A DNA stretch of 10,635 bases from Chloroflexota bacterium (lineage in GTDB: Bacteria > Chloroflexota > UBA6077 > FW602-bin22 > JACQUS01). Below the pieces are notes generated by a model. The model ran no database searches. It was given only the letters and a program-made list of their open reading frames with translations, and was not told the origin of the DNA. A program made the translations under genes and the position numbers. Positions within the stretch are counted from its first letter, which is position 1, and every line of letters starts with the position of its first letter. Positions 5,978 to 10,635 of this stretch are shown piece by piece. The stretch lies in the NCBI GenBank assembly GCA_016210125.1, contig JACQUS010000446.1, positions 1 through 10,635 of the forward strand, read 5' to 3'.

Positions 5978-7204
5978 TTAACGCCGCGTGCTCAGGCGCA
6001 GCGCGATGGCCGCGTTGCCGGCCGTGCCCTCAACCAGGTCGTCGATGGCGATGTACTCCGTCGGCGTGTGCACGCACGCCTCATCGCCCGGCGCGTAGCC
6101 GAAGGTCGGCAGGCCGAGCACGCCGGCGGTATAGCCGCCGTCCGTGCCGAAGGCCCACGTGCCGAGGTCCGGCTGATGGCCAAGGCCATGCAGCGCCTCG
6201 ACGATCGCCGCGGTGTCCGGGTCGTCCTCGGGCATCAGCCAGGCGGGCATAATCTTGCCCATGCGCTCGCGCAGGCCCGTGTAGCTCACGTCCTCGACCT
6301 CGCGCACGCGCGCTTCGGCCTTGAGCTCCGGATCGCGGTGCGTCAGCTCCTGGAGCAGCGCCTCGACCTGCGCAACGCAGCTCCCCGGCGTCTCGCCGGG
6401 CACGGTGCGGCGATCGAAGCACACGGTGCACACGTCGGGGACGACGCTCAGCCGGCCAGGGCTACAGCCGATGATCGTCAGCGCGATGCTCGCGCGGCCG
6501 AGGCGTGGGTGCTCCGGCAGCGCCGACTCGAAGGCGCGGACCCCCTCGATGACTGGTAGCATCTTGTAGACGGCGTTGATGCCGCGCCAGGGCGCGCTGC
6601 CGTGGCTGGTGCGCCCGTAGGTGGTGACCTCGAGCTCGACGCGCCCGCGGTGGCCCAAGTACAGGTTGCGCGCGGTCGGCTCGCCGATGACTACCACGTC
6701 GGGCCACAGGTTGCGCTCCTTGAGCGTGACATCGCAGAGGTGGCGCATGCCGAACGAGGCGGCCGGCTCCTCCTGCACGACGCCGGTCACGACGACGTCG
6801 CCGGCCGGACGCCGGCCAGCCCGTACGAGCAGCGCCGCACCATAGACCTGCGCCGCGCCCGGCCCCTTGATGTCGCTCGTGGCGCGGCCGTGCATCTTGC
6901 CGTCGGCGATCTCCGCGCCGTAGGGCTCGTAGGCCCACAGCTCACGCCGGCCGGGGTCGACGTGGTCGAGGTGCGTATTGAACAGCACGCGCCGTCCGCC
7001 GCCGGTGCCACGGATGACGCCGACGACGTTGCCGATGCGATCGCGGAAGACGTCGTCGTAGCCCAGCTCGCGCATCTCGGCCAGCATTAGGTCGGCGACC
7101 GCGCCTTCCTCGCCGCTGATGCTGGGCGTGCGCACGAGGCGCTGGGCGAAGTCGACGACCCGATCGCGCCAGTCATGCGCCGCCGCCTGAAGCTCGTCGC
7201 TCAT
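5978..7204 (-). CDS. M20-family metallohydrolase, YgeY-like
   Basis: A 408-residue zinc-dependent amidohydrolase of the M20 peptidase family, expected to hydrolyse an amide or peptide bond in the cytoplasm. Probable metal and catalytic residues are His78 and Asp80 in NTHLDHVD, Asp111 in GRATSDIKG, Glu145/Glu146 in VVQEEPA, Glu175 in IGEPT and His379 in CVHTPTEY. The dimerisation domain runs from about 185 to 300 and includes HRGRVELEV and SHGSAPWRGINAVYKM. These stretches and FDRRTVPGET match the YgeY subgroup (TIGR03526), called selenium-metabolism-linked in enterobacteria; no selenium genes are in this window. I chose the ATG at 7204 because GGGGAGG lies four bases upstream and family similarity begins there. 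The frame stays open 24 codons further upstream without family features. The gene diverges from the glutaredoxin-like gene. Confidence 0.9.
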   Translation of the reverse strand: MSDELQAAAHDWRDRVVDFAQRLVRTPSISGEEGAVADLMLAEMRELGYDDVFRDRIGNVVGVIRGTGGGRRVLFNTHLDHVDPGRRELWAYEPYGAEIADGKMHGRATSDIKGPGAAQVYGAALLVRAGRRPAGDVVVTGVVQEEPAASFGMRHLCDVTLKERNLWPDVVVIGEPTARNLYLGHRGRVELEVTTYGRTSHGSAPWRGINAVYKMLPVIEGVRAFESALPEHPRLGRASIALTIIGCSPGRLSVVPDVCTVCFDRRTVPGETPGSCVAQVEALLQELTHRDPELKAEARVREVEDVSYTGLRERMGKIMPAWLMPEDDPDTAAIVEALHGLGHQPDLGTWAFGTDGGYTAGVLGLPTFGYAPGDEACVHTPTEYIAIDDLVEGTAGNAAIALRLSTRR

Positions 7205-7208
7205 AGCA

Positions 7209-7215
7209 CCTCCCC
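7209..7215 (-). promoter_or_regulatory. Ribosome binding site of the M20 hydrolase
   Basis: On the minus strand GGGGAGG lies four bases before the ATG at 7204. It selects this start over the longer frame that begins at 7276. Confidence 0.75.
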
Positions 7216-7277
7216 GCGGCGTCGCCGTGCGGTGGGTCCGAGTGTACCAGGACCGGAGCCATGGCGCCCCGTGCACC

Positions 7278-7286
7278 TGCTAGAAT
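7278..7286 (+). promoter_or_regulatory. Possible extended -10 promoter for the glutaredoxin-crp-ybaK-like cluster
   Basis: TGCTAGAAT fits the extended -10 pattern TGnTATAAT with one mismatch and lies in the divergent 164-base gap, about 83 bases before the first start codon. No good -35 is seen, as is common for extended -10 promoters. A matching leftward promoter for the M20 gene was not identified. Confidence 0.4.
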
Positions 7287-7368
7287 TGGTGGCGGCGGCC
7301 GTAGCGTGGGTCACCGAGGGGCAGCGCGCTGGGCGCTACCATGCCTACCGGTGAGGAGCGAAGCGCCT

Positions 7369-7671
7369 ATGGCTCTGCTACAAGTGGTCGTCGCCCAGCA
7401 CTGCCCGTTCTGTCGCGATGCCGAGGAGCTGGCGCGTAGGGCGAGGACGTGGTTCCCTGATCTGAACATCGAGATACTGGACCTGGAGGCCGACGGCGCG
7501 GTGAAGCCCGACGCGGTGGCCGCCGTCCCGACGTTCCTGCTCGACGGACGGGTGCTGGCGCTTGGAAATCCGCGGGCCGAGGACCTCCGTCGCCGCCTGG
7601 CTCGCCGCCTGGCGGCCCGCTGCCGAGGAGGTGGAGCGCATGCCACGTACGATCCTCGAGACCGTTCGTAG
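7369..7671 (+). CDS. Glutaredoxin/thioredoxin-fold protein with CPFC motif
   Basis: A 100-residue small thioredoxin-fold protein, probably a thiol-disulfide oxidoreductase or glutaredoxin-like electron donor in the cytoplasm. The redox motif is HCPFCRDA (Cys12, Cys15) after a first beta strand (LLQVVVAQ), and VAAVPTFLLDGR supplies the expected cis-proline (Pro54). The Arg-rich C-terminal tail (from about 74) extends beyond the fold and includes Cys85. I chose the ATG at 7369, preceded by GAGGAG 11 bases upstream, rather than the in-frame ATG 36 codons earlier, whose extra residues have no family character. The last 32 bases overlap the start of the Crp-family gene in another frame, and the latter's Shine-Dalgarno sequence lies inside this gene, which points to coupled translation. 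The substrate is unknown. Confidence 0.83.
   Translation: MALLQVVVAQHCPFCRDAEELARRARTWFPDLNIEILDLEADGAVKPDAVAAVPTFLLDGRVLALGNPRAEDLRRRLARRLAARCRGGGAHATYDPRDRS
7626..7631 (+). promoter_or_regulatory. Ribosome binding site of the Crp-family gene
   Basis: A perfect AGGAGG sits eight bases before the ATG at 7640, inside the end of the glutaredoxin-like gene. It supports this ATG over the TTG at 7562, which lengthens the overlap with the upstream gene to 110 bases. Confidence 0.85.
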
Positions 7672-8380
7672 CCTCGTCCGCCGGCCAGGTCGCCAGGGCA
7701 TGGCCGACATCTCGCCGGGCGGCGACAAGCTCGGCTACCTGCGCGCCATCGACATCTTCCGCGACCTGGGGCCGGACGAGATGGCCTGGATGGAGCAGAT
7801 CACGCGCATGGTCACGGCCGAGCGCGGCCAGCTCATGTACTCGCAAGAGGACGAGGGCGAGGCCCTGTTCCTGCTCAAGACCGGGCGCGTGCAGATCTAC
7901 CGGCTCACGCCCGAGGGCAAGCGCCTGGAGCTTGCCACCATCACGCCGGGCACGTTCTTCGGCGAGATGCCGCTGCTCGGCCAGCACATGTACCAGGGTT
8001 TTGCCGAGGCCGTCGAGCCGTCCACCATCTGCGTGATGGGCCAGGCCGACCTCCAGCGCATCCTTGTGGCCAAGCCGCAGGTGGCCCTGCGTATGCTCGA
8101 GGTGCTCGGCCGGCGGCTGATGGATCGCGAGCAGCGCCTGGAGGAGCTTGCCTACCGCTCGGTCCCAGCGCGGCTGGCCGCCGTCCTGGTACGCCTCGCG
8201 GACGAGCGCGGCACGACGCTGGAGGGCCTGACGCACAACGACCTGGCCGAGATGGTCGGCGCGTACCGCGAGACGGTGACGAAGGCGCTCGACGAGTTCA
8301 AAGTACGCGGATTGGTCGAGCTCAAGCGGCGGCGCATCGTCGTCCGTGACCTCGACGCGCTGCGCGCGCTGGCGTCCTGA
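7640..8380 (+). CDS. Crp/Fnr-family transcriptional regulator
   Basis: A 246-residue regulator. An N-terminal cyclic-nucleotide-binding-type beta roll (about 35-145) contains GEALFLLKTGRVQIYR and FFGEMPLL, followed by the long dimerisation helix (about 148-172). A Crp-type winged helix-turn-helix follows, with LTHNDLAEMVGAYRETVTKALDEF (197-220) and GLVELKRRRIVV. The recognition helix core (YRETVTKAL) closely matches that of E. coli CRP (SRETVGRIL). By my alignment the cAMP-phosphate-binding Arg-Ser pair of CRP corresponds to Gln119-Gly120, so cAMP may not be the ligand. There is one cysteine (Cys131) and none near the N-terminus, so an FNR iron-sulphur cluster is unlikely. The gene overlaps the glutaredoxin-like gene by 32 bases and the YbaK-like gene by one base, so it may be co-expressed with both and might regulate them. 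Confidence 0.9.
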   Translation: MPRTILETVRSLVRRPGRQGMADISPGGDKLGYLRAIDIFRDLGPDEMAWMEQITRMVTAERGQLMYSQEDEGEALFLLKTGRVQIYRLTPEGKRLELATITPGTFFGEMPLLGQHMYQGFAEAVEPSTICVMGQADLQRILVAKPQVALRMLEVLGRRLMDREQRLEELAYRSVPARLAAVLVRLADERGTTLEGLTHNDLAEMVGAYRETVTKALDEFKVRGLVELKRRRIVVRDLDALRALAS

Positions 8381-9042
8381 TGCCGTTTCCTTACGAGGCC
8401 GCCGACGAGCTGAGCCCGCGTGCCCCTGGGCTCGCCGGCGACACCGCCGGACGCCGCCGCGACGCGCCGGCCGCGGAGGGTGCGGTCCATACCGCACCGC
8501 TGCCGGCAGCGAGCGGCGCAGACGGCGAGCGGCCGGCCGGCCCCGGCGGTGGCGACGCCGATCCGATCGCCCGCGCGCGCGCCGTCCTCACGGCGGCCGG
8601 CTTCGCCGAGCGCCTGATCGCGCTGCCGCGGAGCGCGCGGACCGCCGAGCTGGCCGCGGTGGCGCTTGGCGTCCCGCAGGGCGCGATCGTGAAATCGCTG
8701 CTCTTGCTGGCGGCCGGCGAGCCACTGCTCGTGCTCGTCTCCGGCGACCGGCGCGCCGATGTCGCGAAAGTTGCCGCCCTGCGTGGCCTGCCGGCGCAGG
8801 TGGTCGCCCTGGCGCCGGTCAAGATCGTCGAGCAGCTCACCGGCTTCCCCGTGGGCGGTGTGTCGCCGGTCACACGCACGCGCGAGGGCCAGGCGCTGCC
8901 GACGCTGATGGACCAGGCGCTCTTCCGCTTCGCTGAGGTGTGGTCGGCGGCCGGCGCGACGCGCGTCGTCTTCGGCCTGCCACCGGCGGACGTGGCGGCC
9001 CTTGCCGGCGCGGCGATCGCCGACGTGGGTGGCGACCCATAG
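8380..9042 (+). CDS. YbaK/EbsC-family aminoacyl-tRNA deacylase with N-terminal extension
   Basis: A 220-residue protein whose residues about 61-218 form a YbaK/ProX-type deacylase domain; family members remove wrongly attached amino acids from tRNA, such as Cys from tRNA(Pro). Visible features are the catalytic-site Lys105 in AIVKSLLLL, LLVLVSGDRRADVAKVA (117-132), and GFPVGGVSPV (155-164), which closes the pocket. Residues 1-60 are an Ala/Gly/Pro/Arg-rich low-complexity stretch not found in ordinary YbaK proteins of about 155 residues. The start ATG overlaps the Crp stop codon (TGATG), typical of translational coupling, and no in-frame ATG or GTG occurs between it and the domain. The extension is therefore either real or reflects a non-standard start. 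The exact tRNA specificity cannot be assigned. Confidence 0.85.
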   Translation: MPFPYEAADELSPRAPGLAGDTAGRRRDAPAAEGAVHTAPLPAASGADGERPAGPGGGDADPIARARAVLTAAGFAERLIALPRSARTAELAAVALGVPQGAIVKSLLLLAAGEPLLVLVSGDRRADVAKVAALRGLPAQVVALAPVKIVEQLTGFPVGGVSPVTRTREGQALPTLMDQALFRFAEVWSAAGATRVVFGLPPADVAALAGAAIADVGGDP

Positions 9043-9055
9043 CCGCGGCGGACTC

Positions 9056-9075
9056 GGCGGCGGTGCGGCGCCGCC
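9056..9075 (+). other. Small hairpin after the YbaK-like gene
   Basis: GGCGGCG and CGCCGCC pair over a six-base loop 13 bases after the stop codon. No T tract follows, so it is only a weak terminator candidate; it could also be chance in such GC-rich sequence. Confidence 0.25.
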
Positions 9076-9127
9076 CAGCGCCCTAGCCGCAGCCGGCCCG
9101 ACGAAGCGCCGCAGTGCGCGCCGGCGG

Positions 9128-9225
9128 GCGGCAGAAGAAAGGGAATGGTCGCCGGGGCGCGATGGGATTCCAAAGGGGGCGAAGCCCCCCTTTGGAATCT
9201 CTTTCTGGGGTGGGGTGGGGCATTC
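9128..9225 (+). repeat. Intergenic hairpin repeat, copy 3 (first module)
   Basis: This copy has the longest stem: GATTCCAAAGGGGGC (9166-9180) pairs with 9184-9199 across a GAA loop, with one bulged C. A G-run of three GGGG blocks separated by single T bases (9207-9220) starts 26 bases after the loop start. A GAAGAA-containing segment about 47 bases before the loop matches the position of a similar one in copy 2. The stem sequence is nearly that of copy 1, but the loop is the reverse complement. Confidence 0.75.
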
Positions 9226-9255
9226 CCACGGCGGACGGGTATGCTTAGGGGCGCC

Positions 9256-9330
9256 CAGAGGGGGCTTCGCTCCCGCTGCGGCCCATCTCGCAGCGGGGCA
9301 GCGTCGGCTGCACGCCATGCTCACAGGAGG
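9256..9330 (+). repeat. Intergenic hairpin repeat, copy 3 (second module)
   Basis: A second, tandem module with stem GGGGGC/GCTCCC and loop TTC (9266-9268), a GGGG block 29 bases after the loop start, and the GGCTGCA, GCCATG and CACAGGAGG tail shared with copy 2. A competing hairpin pairs CCCGCTGCG (9272-9280) with CGCAGCGGG (9289-9297) and shares three bases with the first stem, so the two cannot fully form together. The end supplies the ribosome binding site of the next gene. Confidence 0.65.
9324..9330 (+). promoter_or_regulatory. Ribosome binding site inside the repeat, for the dehydrogenase
   Basis: CAGGAGG lies eight bases before the GTG at 9339. It belongs to the conserved right end of the repeat (CACAGGAG in copy 2 as well), so the repeat itself provides translation initiation for this gene. 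Confidence 0.8.
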
Positions 9331-9338
9331 CCGGCGAG

Positions 9339-10280
9339 GTGAGCGCACCGATTCTCGTCTACCACCGCCACGACGTGGCGCAGTACGAGGCAGCGCTGCG
9401 CGCCCGCGATCCCGCACTGCCGCTGGCCGTGTGCAGCCGGCCCGAGGAGGCCGCCGCGGCGCTCCGCCACGCCGAGATCACATTCTCGTGGCGCCTGCCG
9501 CCCGACCTCTTCCGCCAAGCCGGGCACCTGGGCTGGGTGCAGGCTATGGGCGCCGGTGTCGAGGACCTCGTCGCCGCCCCGCTGCCGGCAGGCGCCGTCG
9601 TGACGCGCGTCGTCGGCCTCTACGACACGTTCATCAGCGAGTACGTGCTGGGGTACGTCCTCGCCCATAGCCTGCACATGCTGGAGGCGCTGGAGGCCCA
9701 GCGCGCCCACCGCTGGGCCGATTACATGATCGGCCGGCTGGCCGGCAAGCGGCTCGGCGCCGCCGGGCTGGGGTCCATCGGCCGCGCCGTGGTGGCCAAG
9801 GCCCGCTGCCTGGGCATGGACGTCTGGGGGCTGAGCCGCTCTGGCCGCGCCGACGGCGTCGCGGTGACCCGTGCCTTCGGCACGGCGCAGGTGCTGGACT
9901 TCGTGGCCGGGCTCGACTACCTGGCGATCACCCTGCCGCACACGCCCGAGACCGCGGGGCTGTTCGGCGCGCCGGCCTTCGCCGCGCTGCCACGCGGCGC
10001 GTTCGTCGTCAACGCCGGGCGTGGGGCGGTCGTCGATGAGGCGGCGCTGCTCGAGGCGCTGCGCTCCGGCCACCTCGGCGGCGCGGCGCTGGACGTTTTT
10101 CGCGCCGAGCCGCTGCCGCCGGACAGCCCGCTCTGGGGCCTCCCGAACGTCTTCATCACGCCGCACGCCGCCGGGCCGAACGTGCCGGTCGAGGTCGTCG
10201 ACTACTTTCTGGCTAATCTTGAGCGCTACCGTCGTGGCGAGCCGCTGGTGGGTGTGGTCGACCGCAGCCGGGGCTACTGA
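9339..10280 (+). CDS. D-isomer-specific 2-hydroxyacid dehydrogenase (GhrA-like)
   Basis: A 313-residue NAD(P)H-dependent dehydrogenase interconverting a 2-oxoacid and its D-2-hydroxyacid, for example glyoxylate or hydroxypyruvate reduction. The substrate-domain motif GAGVEDL is at 71-77, and the Rossmann dinucleotide motif GLGSIG at 143-148. The catalytic triad is Arg228 in NAGRGAVVDE, Glu257 in RAEPLPP and His276 in TPHAAG. The strand after the glycine motif ends WGLSRSGR, with Arg rather than Asp, which favours NADP(H) over NAD(H). The length and the short C-terminal arm fit the GhrA-type subgroup. The GTG start is supported by a strong ribosome binding site that lies in the repeat. The gene stands alone between the repeat region and a strong promoter, and the actual substrate is not determined by the sequence. 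Confidence 0.92.
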   Translation: MSAPILVYHRHDVAQYEAALRARDPALPLAVCSRPEEAAAALRHAEITFSWRLPPDLFRQAGHLGWVQAMGAGVEDLVAAPLPAGAVVTRVVGLYDTFISEYVLGYVLAHSLHMLEALEAQRAHRWADYMIGRLAGKRLGAAGLGSIGRAVVAKARCLGMDVWGLSRSGRADGVAVTRAFGTAQVLDFVAGLDYLAITLPHTPETAGLFGAPAFAALPRGAFVVNAGRGAVVDEAALLEALRSGHLGGAALDVFRAEPLPPDSPLWGLPNVFITPHAAGPNVPVEVVDYFLANLERYRRGEPLVGVVDRSRGY

Positions 10281-10309
10281 TTGACAAGGGATCGACCTCG
10301 GCCTATAGT
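10281..10309 (+). promoter_or_regulatory. Near-consensus sigma70-type promoter
   Basis: A perfect -35 TTGACA (10281-10286), a 17-base spacer and a -10 TATAGT (10304-10309, five of six). It begins immediately after the dehydrogenase stop codon and drives the gene at 10346, with transcription expected to start near 10316. It is the best promoter in the window. Confidence 0.85.
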
Positions 10310-10315
10310 GCCACG

Positions 10316-10335
10316 CAGCCGAAAAGGCACGGCTG
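10316..10335 (+). other. Leader hairpin at the predicted 5' end of the mRNA
   Basis: CAGCCG (10316-10321) pairs with CGGCTG (10330-10335) over an eight-base A-rich loop. It starts at about the predicted transcription start and abuts the ribosome binding site. An alternative GTGCC/GGCAC pairing (10308-10312 with 10326-10330) competes with it. It may stabilise the mRNA or tune translation. Confidence 0.4.
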
Positions 10336-10345
10336 GGAGGGAGCG

Positions 10346-10635
10346 ATGCCGGTCCTATCTTCGACATCCTACGAGGTCGACGACGCGCTGGCGGCCATCG
10401 AGCTCTACATGGAGCAGGGCTGGACCGACGGCCTGCCGGTCGTCCCGCCGACCGAAGACCGCGTGCTGGCCATGCTGCGGGCCGCCGGCTGCCGGCCGGA
10501 CGACGTCGTCGGCGAGGTGCCGATCCGCCAGCGGACGATCACTGCCGAGAAGGTGGCCATCAACGCCGTGATGGCTGGCTGCAAGCCAGAGGACTTCCCG
10601 GTCGTGCTCGCCGCGGTGGAGGCGCTCTGCACGCC
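10346..10635 (+). CDS. Conserved protein of unknown function, N-terminal part (cut by window edge)
   Basis: The first 96 complete codons of a gene that runs off the right edge. The ATG is preceded by GGGAGGGAG (10335-10343) and lies 37 bases after the -10 of a strong promoter. The visible product has GWTDGLPVVPPTEDRVLAML (about 25-44) and ITAEKVAINAVMAGCKPEDF, then PVVLAAVEAL. From memory, such motifs occur at the N-terminus of uncharacterised proteins of about 350 residues in Actinomycetota, Chloroflexota and Proteobacteria, sometimes beside UGSC-type (seleno)proteins; I cannot confirm this without a search. No signal peptide or transmembrane segment is seen. Two cysteines (Cys49, Cys79) are visible. 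Other open frames over this stretch on either strand are shadows. No function is assigned. Confidence 0.75.
   Translation, partial: MPVLSSTSYEVDDALAAIELYMEQGWTDGLPVVPPTEDRVLAMLRAAGCRPDDVVGEVPIRQRTITAEKVAINAVMAGCKPEDFPVVLAAVEALCT

Noticed and set aside
5353..6252. Plus-strand open frame of 299 codons across the CPBP protease and M20 genes
   Set aside because: Composition is Arg/Ala/Gln/His biased with no family motifs, and both minus-strand genes beneath it have complete signature motifs.
7562..7639. TTG start adding 26 residues to the Crp-family protein
   Set aside because: It would overlap the glutaredoxin-like gene by 110 bases, while ATG 7640 has a perfect AGGAGG at ideal spacing.
9207..9220. 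G-quadruplex in the repeat G-run
   Set aside because: Only three GGGG blocks occur within short loops; a fourth close run is missing, so a stable three- or four-tetrad structure is not supported.
2130..9330. Repeats as a CRISPR array or insertion sequence
   Set aside because: Copies are dispersed over 7 kb without regular spacers, and there are no cas genes, transposase or terminal inverted repeats.

Overview
This is a very GC-rich bacterial window with compact genes, purine-rich Shine-Dalgarno sequences and mixed ATG/GTG starts. The F420-dependent luciferase-like oxidoreductase, the YgeY-type M20 hydrolase, the Crp-type regulators and the GC-rich intergenic hairpin repeats suggest a Chloroflexota bacterium, perhaps Thermomicrobia-like. 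High-GC Actinomycetota cannot be excluded from sequence alone. No rRNA, tRNA, CRISPR array, transposase or phage gene is visible.

Layout, left to right. A soluble PAS-containing histidine kinase (93-1295) and an OmpR/PhoB-type response regulator (1367-2101) form a two-component pair. A hairpin repeat that also resembles an intrinsic terminator follows, then a TIGR03619-like F420-dependent LLM oxidoreductase (2256-3098). A 384-base intergenic region holds a second repeat copy, a strong 13-bp hairpin and possible -10 elements. It precedes a membrane protein with histidine-kinase architecture whose catalytic motifs are all degenerate (3483-5048). On the opposite strand lie a YgeY-like M20 metallohydrolase and, downstream of it, a CPBP (CAAX-type) intramembrane protease. 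Rightward again, three overlapping genes encode a glutaredoxin-like protein, a Crp-family regulator and a YbaK-family deacylase with an unusual N-terminal extension. After a compound third repeat come a D-2-hydroxyacid dehydrogenase (9339-10280), a near-consensus sigma70-type promoter and the start of an uncharacterised conserved gene cut by the right edge.

The kinase and regulator are expected to form one phosphorelay. The three overlapping genes are probably one coupled transcription unit with a redox and translation-quality flavour. The two minus-strand genes may be co-transcribed. The other genes look like independent metabolic functions.

The two most interesting signals are the apparent pseudo-histidine kinase and a family of structured intergenic repeats. 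Each repeat has a GGGGC-stem hairpin, then a G-run 26-29 bases downstream, then a GCCAT plus Shine-Dalgarno-like tail. The repeats occur three times (four modules), all in one orientation. Two of them appear to supply the ribosome binding site of the following gene.
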